Assembly (NCBI GenBank): GCA_018053995.1
Contig: JAGPKJ010000006.1
Location: 1 to 41,114, forward strand
Source of the DNA: Lachnospiraceae bacterium
Lineage (GTDB): Bacteria; Bacillota; Clostridia; Lachnospirales; Lachnospiraceae
Length of the DNA stretch: 41,114 nt
Direction: 5' to 3'
Below are positions 1 to 7,333 of the stretch, one piece after another (the stretch's first letter is position 1; every line of letters begins with the position of its first letter). The notes beneath the pieces were generated by a model. That model made no database searches, was not told the DNA's origin, and worked only from the letters and a program-made list of their open reading frames with translations. The position numbers and the translations under genes were made by a program.

Positions 1-260
1 GGTCGCAACAGAATCTTTTTTGTTAATCAACGAATCCCTTAAGCAGTCGTAACCTTGTGTCTATCGTTTCACTGTACTCTGTTGTGACCTTGCTTATCGG
101 GGCATAGTTTCCCCTAGCACAGCAGGGTATAGAACATCGTAAGCAAGTTTATAAAACCAGTGTGCTTTCGCCCCACACTATCGCTTGCTCCCCCTGTCTA
201 CCTCATCAGCAGACCGAAAGCCCGTCTATCATCCCCTGTATGTATATCCTGATGATTCTT
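1..260. other. Hairpin-rich region without a recognised gene
   Basis: No convincing protein gene is seen here. Several complementary segments are visible: CTTGCTTA (89-96) pairs with TAAGCAAG (140-147) and encloses a GGGG/CCCC stem (99-102 with 111-114). A second hairpin AGTGTG/CACACT spans 159-179 with a GCGAAAGC-like tip when read on the minus strand. The stretch lies directly inside the putative IS21-type end at 267-343, so it may be internal to a mobile element. It could equally be a structured RNA or an intron fragment. On the minus strand there is also a short open frame of about 42 codons that ends near position 20 and that I do not recognise. The window edge cuts the context. Confidence 0.3.
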
Positions 261-266
261 GCAACA

Positions 267-343
267 TCCGGACACGCATTCCTAAAATATCCAAACACGG
301 ATTATTATAATTCCCGGACACGCATTCCTATATTATCCGGACA
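267..343. mobile_element. IS21-type insertion sequence end (remnant or edge)
   Basis: Read on the minus strand, this starts TGTCCGGATAATA and carries four TGTCCGGA-like sites (TGTCCGGA, TGTCCGGG, TGTTTGGA, TGTCCGGA). They begin at plus-strand positions 336, 313, 290 and 267, an exact 23-bp period. The block GGAATGCGTGTCCGG occurs twice. Multiple short subterminal repeats with TGTCCGGA-type ends are characteristic of IS21-family termini, where the IstA transposase binds. If this is such an end, the terminus is at 343 and the element extends toward position 1 and out of the window. No istA or istB gene is visible inside the window, so element completeness is unknown. Confidence 0.6.
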
Positions 344-409
344 AGTGAACATCTTATAATCCTGTCTTTAGAATTCATTACGTACATTTTGATGAGTCAA
401 CAAAATGTG

Positions 410-577
410 ATGTTCGAAACCAATGATAGCGGATTTGTTTGGATGTATTAGCTTGCTGGTTCAGAAAAAGATTTCTAAGAACTTCACTGCAAGGAAATAC
501 GCACAAGCCTTAACGGATGTACTGCGGAAGTTCTTTCTGAGATAAAAGAAAATTTCCCATATTTGACAATTCCTTGA
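410..577 (+). pseudogene. Possible degraded coding remnant with two in-frame stops
   Basis: A single frame beginning ATG TTC GAA ACC at 410 reads through to TGA at 575-577, interrupted by TAG at 449-451 and TAA at 476-478. The last part (ELHCKEIRTSLNG, then EVLSEIKENFPYLTIP) has protein-like composition. I do not recognise the family. It sits between an insertion-sequence end and a Fic gene, where broken genes are common. The frame is short and could be chance, so confidence is low. Confidence 0.2.
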
Positions 578-644
578 ATAAATATTATTATTCAGTCATA
601 AAGGTGCTACCAATAGCAAACGGTTCACCTTAGTTAATGGTTAT

Positions 645-686
645 AAAAAAGCGACCATCACTTTTGGGAAGGGCGGTCGCTTTTTT
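645..686. terminator. Bidirectional intrinsic terminator downstream of fic
   Basis: AAAAAAGCGACC (645-656) pairs perfectly with GGTCGCTTTTTT (675-686). The GC-rich stem is flanked by A/T runs, so it can stop transcription on both strands. It lies 35 bp beyond the stop codon of the minus-strand fic gene. Confidence 0.85.
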
Positions 687-720
687 GATGCCTATCTTTT
701 CTATATGGCTTTCACCGGGA

Positions 721-1617
721 TTATTCATACATTTTTATCAATCGACTAAACTCATCCTGTGCTGATTCAAACGTTCCTATAAGGTATCCCTTTTCTGAGT
801 TATATTCCGACAAGCCTCTGTAATAGTACATTTTGTGACTTTCATCGACTATAAATGGAATTATATTATTTCTGAGGCATTCTCTGAACAGTATAAGTCT
901 TCCAACTCTTCCATTGCCGTCCTGAAACGGATGAATTCTTTCAAACCTGAAATGAAAATCCGTTATATGTTCTAATGTGATCTCTTCCAGATTGTCATAC
1001 CAGTATAGAAGATTCCTGATATTCTCTGAAACTTGTTCCGGTTTACAAGTTTCAAGTCCACCGACAGTGTTAGCAGCTTTCTTGTAATCTCCTACTGCAA
1101 ACCAATCCAGATTGCTATCTGCTGTGTTTGATTTAAGGATTCTATGATACTCTTTTATCAGTCTTTCAGAAAGAGGCTCCATGATACTATCAAGCATATA
1201 GTCAAAACACTTGAAATGATTGACCATCTCAATGATGTCATTTACATTTTTCGTTCCATCTATTGTGTTTGTCTCGTATATATAACGTGTTTCATCTTTT
1301 GAAAGTTTGCTTCCCTCGATTCTGTTCGAGTTATATGCAAATAGTATCTGTACTTCATGATACAGACCATTTGACAATTTTATTTTCTTCTCATCCAGGA
1401 AACGCTGTAATAATATTGAGTTCTGCCTTTCAATAGTGATAAGATCTGAGATACTGCATCCAAGTTCAGTACAGATCGCGTCAATTACAGTTAATGAGAC
1501 TGGCTCATTTTTCTTAAACTTTGCCATAGTTGTTGAAGATATATGTAATTTCTTCATTAGTTCTGTCTGAGTGATCCCGTATTTTTTCAACATTGGTTTC
1601 AGATTATATCGAATCAT
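721..1617 (-). CDS. HTH-Fic family protein (protein adenylyltransferase)
   Basis: A 298-residue protein with an N-terminal Cro/C1-type helix-turn-helix (about residues 5-60) and a C-terminal Fic domain. The Fic catalytic motif is complete: HPFQDGNGRVGR at residues 229-240, with catalytic H229. An autoinhibitory motif of the S/TxxxEG type, SNRIEG (residues 97-102), lies N-terminal to the catalytic core, placing it among class II self-inhibited Fic enzymes. The family transfers AMP, or less often another nucleotide group, from a nucleotide to protein hydroxyls. The target here is unknown. The start is supported by GAAAGGAG upstream. No antitoxin-like partner is adjacent, consistent with in-cis inhibition. 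The HTH domain and the repeated operator-like sites in its promoter suggest autoregulation. It lies in an accessory region next to an insertion-sequence end. Confidence 0.9.
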   Translation of the reverse strand: MIRYNLKPMLKKYGITQTELMKKLHISSTTMAKFKKNEPVSLTVIDAICTELGCSISDLITIERQNSILLQRFLDEKKIKLSNGLYHEVQILFAYNSNRIEGSKLSKDETRYIYETNTIDGTKNVNDIIEMVNHFKCFDYMLDSIMEPLSERLIKEYHRILKSNTADSNLDWFAVGDYKKAANTVGGLETCKPEQVSENIRNLLYWYDNLEEITLEHITDFHFRFERIHPFQDGNGRVGRLILFRECLRNNIIPFIVDESHKMYYYRGLSEYNSEKGYLIGTFESAQDEFSRLIKMYE

Positions 1618-1646
1618 TTTTGTCTCCTTTCTGCATTTTCTTTGCT

Positions 1647-1688
1647 AATGTAAATATTATACAAGTTTTATTTACAAATGTAAATATT
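1647..1688 (-). promoter_or_regulatory. Operator-like repeats in the fic promoter
   Basis: The 12-mer AATGTAAATATT occurs at 1647-1658 and again at 1677-1688, exactly 30 bp apart. The upstream copy is part of a perfect palindrome with arms ATTTACA/TGTAAAT and a 2-bp centre (1670-1685). One site covers the -35 box and the other covers the -10 box and start region, which is the geometry expected for repression by a dimeric HTH protein. The HTH domain of the adjacent Fic protein is the obvious candidate; that is inference. Confidence 0.55.
1656..1684 (-). promoter_or_regulatory. Sigma-A type promoter of fic
   Basis: On the minus strand TTTACA (1679-1684) is separated by 17 bp from a perfect TATAAT (1656-1661). 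The predicted transcript starts about 30 bp before the fic ATG. The hexamers are overlapped by the AATGTAAATATT repeats. Confidence 0.75.
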
Positions 1689-1716
1689 CGTAGATAATGT
1701 ACGCGTCGATCCGAGC

Positions 1717-1766
1717 TTTTCGTGACTGCGTCACGAAAAATTCGGATGCGCGTTGCGCATCCGAAT
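1717..1766. repeat. Two adjacent perfect hairpins beyond the ilvC terminator
   Basis: TTTTCGTGAC/GTCACGAAAA (1717-1739, 3-nt loop) and ATTCGGATGCGC/GCGCATCCGAAT (1740-1766, 3-nt loop) abut with no spacer. In the minus-strand direction the second stem is followed by TTTTT and could act as a back-up terminator. Together with the hairpin at 1776-1817 they make three consecutive palindromes between ilvC and the fic promoter. Confidence 0.6.
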
Positions 1767-1775
1767 GCTCTGTTC

Positions 1776-1817
1776 AAAAAGACCCGTGATGCATGCAAGC
1801 ATGCTCGCGGGTCTTTT
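1776..1817 (-). terminator. Intrinsic terminator of ilvC
   Basis: AAAAAGACCC...GCATGC pairs with GCATGC...GGGTCTTTT around a 2-nt loop, with a small internal mismatch. Read on the minus strand the stem is followed by a TTTTT run. It lies 31 bp beyond the ilvC stop. Confidence 0.85.
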
Positions 1818-1847
1818 CTCCATAGCGCTCTTATCTGTTTATTCGCG

Positions 1848-2903
<1,056 letters not shown>

Positions 2904-2930
2904 TTATGCTGAAAGGTTCGTATACCTTTT

Positions 2931-2960
2931 AGTATCTGAGTTTATAGAAGCTTTGTTCAA
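2931..2960 (-). promoter_or_regulatory. Weak candidate internal promoter before ilvC
   Basis: In the 119-bp gap between ilvN and ilvC, TTGAAC (2955-2960) and GATACT (2931-2936) are 18 bp apart on the minus strand. The -10 match is only 4 of 6, so ilvC may simply be read from the ilvN promoter. The gap also contains a short AAAGGT/ACCTTT palindrome. Confidence 0.25.
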
Positions 2961-2995
2961 AATCTGTAATGCATTCTTATAGCAAATAAGATCAT

Positions 2996-3496
2996 CTAAT
3001 CAAGGTAAGTCACGTGCTCTGTTCCTCGTCCAAGCCCCGTAATGCCTGTCCTTGCAAGTTCAAGGATCTCATATCCATCGAGCAGATTGATAAATGCATT
3101 TATCTTATCCTGATTGCCCGTGATCTCAACAACAAGCGAATCAGGGCTTACATCAATGATGTTTGCACGGAATATATCTGCTATCGCAATAACTCCCTGT
3201 CTTCTTTCCGCATTGACTCTCACCTTTATGAGTGTAAGTTCGCGGTAAACGCTGTCATCCGGTTTTAATTCTTTGATATCTCTTACATCTATAAGCTTTG
3301 CGACCTGCTTCTCGATCTGTTCGAGTATATCGTCGTCGCCTGTAGTCACTATCGTGATCCTCGTATATCTTGGATCTGCTGTGACACCTGCTGTTATACT
3401 TTCGATATTATAGCCTCTTCTTGAGAAAAGACCTGCTATACGGCTAAGAACACCCGATGTATTGTCAACAAGAAGCTGAAGTACTTTTTTATTCAT
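2996..3496 (-). CDS. ilvN: Acetolactate synthase small (regulatory) subunit
   Basis: A 166-residue ACT-domain subunit: N-terminal ACT domain (MNKKVLQLLVDNTSGVLSRI onward, residues 1-75) and the C-terminal half typical of IlvN/IlvH. It binds the large subunit and mediates valine feedback. The open frame extends 27 codons further upstream, but that part overlaps a consensus promoter. The ATG at 3496 has GGAG 10 bp upstream and gives the canonical family start, so I use it. It is the second of two non-identical small-subunit genes in a row. A terminator and its own promoter separate it from the first. It is probably co-transcribed with ilvC. Confidence 0.93.
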   Translation of the reverse strand: MNKKVLQLLVDNTSGVLSRIAGLFSRRGYNIESITAGVTADPRYTRITIVTTGDDDILEQIEKQVAKLIDVRDIKELKPDDSVYRELTLIKVRVNAERRQGVIAIADIFRANIIDVSPDSLVVEITGNQDKINAFINLLDGYEILELARTGITGLGRGTEHVTYLD

Positions 3497-3539
3497 CTCT
3501 TTGCTCCAATCAGTATCTCTATCCGAAACGATTAAACTG

Positions 3540-3567
3540 ATTGTAGCACTTATTTTTATAATGTCAA
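3540..3567 (-). promoter_or_regulatory. Promoter of the ilvN-ilvC unit
   Basis: On the minus strand a perfect TTGACA (3562-3567), 16-bp spacer and TACAAT (3540-3545) lie about 45 bp upstream of the ilvN ATG and just downstream of the terminator at 3580-3618. The position implies a separate transcript for ilvN and ilvC. Confidence 0.8.
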
Positions 3568-3579
3568 ATAAAATCAATC

Positions 3580-3618
3580 AAAAAGTGCAAAATAACGTAT
3601 TTTCGCCATTTTGCACTT
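3580..3618 (-). terminator. Intrinsic terminator between the two IlvN-type genes
   Basis: Perfect 11-bp arms AAGTGCAAAAT (3583-3593) and ATTTTGCACTT (3608-3618) enclose a 14-nt loop. Read on the minus strand the stem is followed by a T run. It lies 23 bp after the upstream small-subunit gene and 16 bp before the ilvN promoter, so it separates two transcription units. The stem is AT-rich, so partial read-through is possible. Confidence 0.7.
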
Positions 3619-3640
3619 ATTTTATCATATATGGTTGATA

Positions 3641-4135
3641 TTATTTATTCCTATCTGTATCTATGCACTTTGGAAGCGCCAGCGTCCCTGTTCTCGCAAC
3701 CTCTACAATCCCTACTGCCTGAAGCATATGGATAAGCAGTTCCGTCTTTTCCGGTACATCACAGAACTGGATCATGATCTGATTCTTGGACATATCTACG
3801 ATTGATACTTTCATCATCTCACAGATCTCCATGATCTCCTGACGTGATTTGACATTATAATGTACTTTGATGAGCATAAGTTCACGGCTGACACTGCTTA
3901 TCTCGTCAAATGTCTTGACCTTAATGACATCAAGCTTTTTATTAAGCTGTTTTTCTATCTGTTCTATCGTACGTTCATCGCCTGATGACACGATAGTCAT
4001 GCATGAGACCTCTTTATCATCAGTCTCACCAACCGCAAGCGAATCAATATTAAAGCACCTTCTGGCAAATAGTCCGGCAACTTTGCTAAGTACGCCTGCA
4101 CGGTTTTCTACAAGTACCGAATAGATACGTTTCAT
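3641..4135 (-). CDS. Second acetolactate synthase small subunit paralogue (ACT domain)
   Basis: A 164-residue protein with the IlvN architecture: ACT domain at residues 1-75 (MKRIYSVLVENRAGVLSKVAG) and the C-terminal IlvN region. It aligns along its length with the neighbouring ilvN but is clearly diverged (for example LVENRAG versus LVDNTSG, RCFNIDSLAV versus RGYNIESITA). It lies 40 bp downstream of ilvB and is probably translated from the same mRNA, ending at the terminator at 3580-3618. It could be the dedicated partner of this IlvB or an alternative regulatory subunit with different effector sensitivity. Which subunit pairs with IlvB cannot be told from sequence. Confidence 0.88.
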   Translation of the reverse strand: MKRIYSVLVENRAGVLSKVAGLFARRCFNIDSLAVGETDDKEVSCMTIVSSGDERTIEQIEKQLNKKLDVIKVKTFDEISSVSRELMLIKVHYNVKSRQEIMEICEMMKVSIVDMSKNQIMIQFCDVPEKTELLIHMLQAVGIVEVARTGTLALPKCIDTDRNK

Positions 4136-4175
4136 ATTTCACGACCTTTCATAACCGGCATCCGGATGCCGAATG

Positions 4176-5795
4176 TCATTTCACTGTATCCATAGGATCG
4201 ACCATACATTCGAGTATGACTGATTCTTTATCATCAAGGAATTTTTTGATCTCTTTATCGCATGATCTCATATTCGAAAGACGCTGATAATCAATACCGA
4301 ATGCCGGAGCAAGCTTCTCAAGATCAGGACTTCCATCAAGATTTACGACCGAATAATGATCTTTATATGTATAATGCTGATATTCTCGAACCATTCCCAG
4401 ATAATCGTTGTTCATTACGATTATCTTGATCTTGATCCCGTGCTGTCGCATTGTTGCAAGTTCCATCATCGACATCTGAAATGATCCGTCACCACAGACT
4501 GCGACTATCTGTTTCTTCGGCTGTGCAAGTCTCGCACCAATGGCTGCCGGGATTGAATATCCCATAGTTCCCATACCGCCGGAAGTAAGGAATCTTCCAC
4601 CCTCTCTTATTGTATGATATCCGCATGACCATATCTGATTTTGTCCGACATCTGCTACATAGATGCTGTCATCATCCATTGCATCCGAAAGCTTTTTTAT
4701 AAATTCTGCAGGATCAACATAATCAGGATTCGGATGACGTACAGGTTTCATTTCTTTTCTATATCCATCAAGAACATCTACCCAATCATCATGTTCACAG
4801 TCAATCTCTTCTTTTAACATTTCATTTAAGATATTTCCGGCATCACCAACCAGTGGTATCGTCGGGCCAACATTTTTGCCGATTTCAGCCGGATCAGCAT
4901 CCATGTGCACGAGCACCTTATTTTCCATGATAAGTTCAGGCTGGCTTACCGCTCGGTCTGCTGCTCTCGCACCGACCATGATAAGAAGATCAGATTCATT
5001 CATCGCACGATTAGCATACGGCTTACCGTTATTTCCGACCATTCCGTAAAATAAAGGGTGTTCTGTCGGCATTACACCAAGTCCCATCATAGTCGACACG
5101 ACCGGTATCTTATATTTCTCTGAAAGAGCCCTAAGTTCCGGAGCTGCTCCGCTAAGATGAACACCACCTCCGGCACAGATAAGAGGACGCTTAGCTTTGG
5201 CAAGTTCGCTCATGACTTTCTTGATCTGAACGATATGTCCTTTGATCGTCGGTTTATATGTCCGCATATTCACTTCATCAGGATACTTGAACTTGCTTAT
5301 TGCCTTATTCTGGATATCACACGGTATATCTACAAGAACAGGTCCGCGGCGCCCTGAATTCGCAACATAAAATGCTTCTTTCATGATACGTGGTATATCA
5401 TTTACATCTTTCACGAGATAACTGTATTTTACAAATGACTCTACTGCTCCCGTGATATCAGCTTCCTGGAAAACGTCTGATCCCAAAAGAGATGAATCGA
5501 CCTGACCCGTTATGCACACGATCGGTATACTGTCAGCAAATGCAGTCGCAATACCTGTTATAAGGTTCGTTGCTCCTGGACCTGACGTTACTGCGCAGAC
5601 TCCGACTTTCCCTGATGTCCTCGCGTATCCGCTCGCTGCGTGTGCAGCGTTCTGCTCTGAGCGAACAAGTATCGTTCTAATATCAGAGTTCAGGATACTA
5701 TTATAAAACGGGCATATCGCAACACCCGGATAACCAAAAACATACTTTACATCTTCCTCTTCAAGACATTTTACTAACGCATCTGCACCGATCAT
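4176..5795 (-). CDS. ilvB: Acetolactate synthase large (catalytic) subunit
   Basis: A 539-residue thiamine-diphosphate enzyme condensing two pyruvates, or pyruvate with 2-ketobutyrate, as the first committed step of branched-chain amino acid synthesis. The ThDP-activating glutamate is in RSEQNAAHAASGYAR (E47). The pyrophosphate/Mg2+ motif runs from GDG at about residue 435 to NND at about 462-464. The glycine-rich GYPGG usual near the N-terminus reads GYPGV here. The length is slightly shorter than the roughly 560-570 residues of many bacterial forms. AAGGGAGTGATCAG precedes the ATG. It lies 20 bp downstream of the small membrane protein gene and 40 bp upstream of the first small subunit, consistent with one operon. 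Confidence 0.95.
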   Translation of the reverse strand: MIGADALVKCLEEEDVKYVFGYPGVAICPFYNSILNSDIRTILVRSEQNAAHAASGYARTSGKVGVCAVTSGPGATNLITGIATAFADSIPIVCITGQVDSSLLGSDVFQEADITGAVESFVKYSYLVKDVNDIPRIMKEAFYVANSGRRGPVLVDIPCDIQNKAISKFKYPDEVNMRTYKPTIKGHIVQIKKVMSELAKAKRPLICAGGGVHLSGAAPELRALSEKYKIPVVSTMMGLGVMPTEHPLFYGMVGNNGKPYANRAMNESDLLIMVGARAADRAVSQPELIMENKVLVHMDADPAEIGKNVGPTIPLVGDAGNILNEMLKEEIDCEHDDWVDVLDGYRKEMKPVRHPNPDYVDPAEFIKKLSDAMDDDSIYVADVGQNQIWSCGYHTIREGGRFLTSGGMGTMGYSIPAAIGARLAQPKKQIVAVCGDGSFQMSMMELATMRQHGIKIKIIVMNNDYLGMVREYQHYTYKDHYSVVNLDGSPDLEKLAPAFGIDYQRLSNMRSCDKEIKKFLDDKESVILECMVDPMDTVK

Positions 5796-5815
5796 CTGAT
5801 CACTCCCTTAACTTA

Positions 5816-6313
5816 TCATCTGCCAAATAAATTAGCCATTGGTTCAACTACTGCTTCAAGATCCGATATTGCTTTGTTAAGTCCTTCAAAGTCTACACTC
5901 TGAAGTTTCTTCATCGAATCACTCACTGTCTCTGAATTCGTTTCAATGAAGCTTGTCACTTCGCTTGTCATCGAGTTTACACCTTCGATAGCTTCATTTG
6001 CATTATTAAGTGTATCTGTCGCTTCCTCCAGCGCTTCATCGGCATGATTGATCATCCGGACTGCCGGTGGAAGTATTACACAGAGTGCGACGATAAATGC
6101 CGCAAGAATCGCTGCGAGCACTACTGTAAGAATCTTTGTGTAAAAGATCTGTTTCTTGGAATTTATTCTTATGATTTCTTTCAAACGTTCCAGTTCCATA
6201 TCAAGATCCTGACCTGTTAACTGAGACTTTGCATTTCCGGTGTTTGAAGAATTATTAGGATTCACATTAGGATTTACATTAGGATTCTGATAAACATTCA
6301 TTCTATCGTCCAT
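5816..6313 (-). CDS. Small single-pass membrane protein with Asn/Pro-rich N-terminus
   Basis: A 165-residue protein of unknown function. Residues 1-30 are Asn/Pro-rich with a short repeat (NPNVNPNVNPN). One strong transmembrane helix runs from about residue 60 to 85 (ILTVVLAAILAAFIVALCVI). It is followed by a helical, probably coiled-coil region rich in Ala, Glu and Asn (EALEEATDTLNNANEAIEGV) to the end. This layout resembles small helical membrane proteins that form rods at the envelope, but no named family is certain. It is the first gene before ilvB (20-bp gap). No link to branched-chain synthesis is evident, so co-transcription may be incidental. An in-frame ATG four codons further on is an alternative start. 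Confidence 0.75.
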   Translation of the reverse strand: MDDRMNVYQNPNVNPNVNPNNSSNTGNAKSQLTGQDLDMELERLKEIIRINSKKQIFYTKILTVVLAAILAAFIVALCVILPPAVRMINHADEALEEATDTLNNANEAIEGVNSMTSEVTSFIETNSETVSDSMKKLQSVDFEGLNKAISDLEAVVEPMANLFGR

Positions 6314-6346
6314 TTTCCGCTTCTCCGTTTCTTCGATATGTTTATA

Positions 6347-6374
6347 GAATTGCTGCTTTTGACACTTACATCAT
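6347..6374 (+). repeat. Dispersed intergenic repeat, copy 1
   Basis: GAATTGCTGCTTTTGACAC is followed by TTACATCAT. This is the best match to the core of a repeat found in several intergenic gaps of this window (8021-8061, 11061-11106, 27208-27247, 37804-37839 on the other strand, and 6491-6533). It lies 34 bp upstream of the membrane protein gene. Confidence 0.7.
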
Positions 6375-6428
6375 TTTATTACAATATTTATTTTTAGTCC
6401 ATGATGATTATTATGATGTCAAGTATTT

Positions 6429-6533
6429 ACAGAATTACGAAAGCTTCCAAATGTGGGAACCACATTTTAGGAAGCGAAGCAATTCGTAGTATCATAACAG
6501 AATTGCTATTTTGACACCCACTTCATTATGATG
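6429..6533 (+). repeat. Composite palindromic repeat plus dispersed repeat copy 2
   Basis: The first part is a long imperfect hairpin: GAATT (6432-6436), GCTTCC (6443-6448) and AAATGTGG (6449-6456) pair with CCACATTT (6460-6467), GGAAGC (6470-6475) and AATTC (6481-6485) around a GAA loop. Directly joined is ATCATAACAGAATTGCTATT (6491-6510), continuing TTGACACCCAC, a copy of the dispersed repeat. The junction block GAAGCGAAGCAATTCGTA resembles the right-edge tandem repeats read on the minus strand. The whole gap 6314-6610 holds repeats and one terminator and no gene. Confidence 0.65.
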
Positions 6534-6539
6534 TGTGTG

Positions 6540-6579
6540 AAAAAAACGGATGACCCCACATAACTGAGATCATCCGTTG
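6540..6579 (-). terminator. Intrinsic terminator after the lipoprotein gene
   Basis: AACGGATGA and TCATCCGTT form the stem, and the minus-strand transcript ends in a run of seven T. It lies 32 bp beyond the lipoprotein stop codon. Confidence 0.85.
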
Positions 6580-6610
6580 AATAATGCATCATATCACAAT
6601 ATTAGTTCTT

Positions 6611-7330
6611 TCAATCACTTGCAGAAGTCGAAGATACCGTATCGATCAAACCTGTCGTGTCCGCAGCTGTTCCTGCATCAGTTGCAGTTCCTGCGTCTGT
6701 TCCGTCTGCTGCTAATGTATCTGTAGCAGAGGATTCTGTTGCAGTAATAATCGAGCTTTCTATCGCAGTCTCTGCAGTCTCTGCTTCTGTACTGTCATCA
6801 GGGATTTCACCGTGAAGTATCTTAAGGATATAGACGATACGTTTATTGGCACGCTCGTAATACTGACGTCCCTCATCTGCGAGATCCGGATCATACGGCT
6901 GCGAAGAATAAGCCTGATGATATAACGTAACGGCCTGATTCATATTGTCCGCCGCGCTGTCGGCAAGATCCTCAATGCTTGAAAACTGTGATGGCACTTC
7001 TAATGCCGCCATCTTCTGCGTGGCATCATTTAGTCCGTCAAGCTGTAATAAGAGCTGGTCTCCTGCATCATCCGCATTCGGATCGATATTATTGATAGCG
7101 TCATTATACGAAGACACTTCGTCATAATATTCTTCCATAGAACTGTGGTATTCATCAAGTTTACTATCTTTCCCACAGCCTGACACCACAAATGTCAGAG
7201 CTAAAAACAATGTCAATATGAAAGATCTGCAACCAGCCGGTTTCTTAGCTTCACAGCACCTGTTATCTCGTGTTTTTCTTGTTATCTTCCATGAACTATT
7301 TATCATCTTGATATTCCGGAAATCCCTCAT
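6611..7330 (-). CDS. Predicted lipoprotein with Ala/Thr/Asp-rich tail
   Basis: A 239-residue protein with a basic N-terminal stretch, a hydrophobic segment (SFILTLFLALTFVVSG) and a lipobox ending VVSGC at about residue 52, so it is probably lipid-anchored outside the membrane. The middle (about residues 55-170) is helical and acidic. The last about 55 residues are low complexity, with repeated DAGTATDAGTAADT-like units. No known family recognised. The n-region is unusually long. An in-frame ATG at 7306 with GGAATATCAAG before it is an attractive alternative start and shortens it. It begins 3 bp after the upp stop codon, so it is likely co-transcribed with upp, and ends before a strong terminator. 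Confidence 0.75.
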   Translation of the reverse strand: MRDFRNIKMINSSWKITRKTRDNRCCEAKKPAGCRSFILTLFLALTFVVSGCGKDSKLDEYHSSMEEYYDEVSSYNDAINNIDPNADDAGDQLLLQLDGLNDATQKMAALEVPSQFSSIEDLADSAADNMNQAVTLYHQAYSSQPYDPDLADEGRQYYERANKRIVYILKILHGEIPDDSTEAETAETAIESSIITATESSATDTLAADGTDAGTATDAGTAADTTGLIDTVSSTSASD

Positions 7331-7333
7331 AAT

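Noticed and set aside
267-343. CRISPR-like repeats
   Set aside because: Period is 23 bp with no room for unique spacers, repeats are diverged, and no cas genes are present; fits an insertion sequence end.
162-359. Plus-strand open frame of 65 codons near the left edge
   Set aside because: It runs through the 23-bp IS21-like terminal repeats, has no ribosome binding site and looks like non-coding sequence.
3497-3577. N-terminal extension of ilvN
   Set aside because: It covers a consensus promoter, is absent from the family, and the ATG at 3496 has a good ribosome binding site.
6314-6610. T-box or leader-peptide attenuator for the ilv block
   Set aside because: No run of branched-chain codons, no T-box sequence and no specifier-like fold; the gap is filled by repeats.
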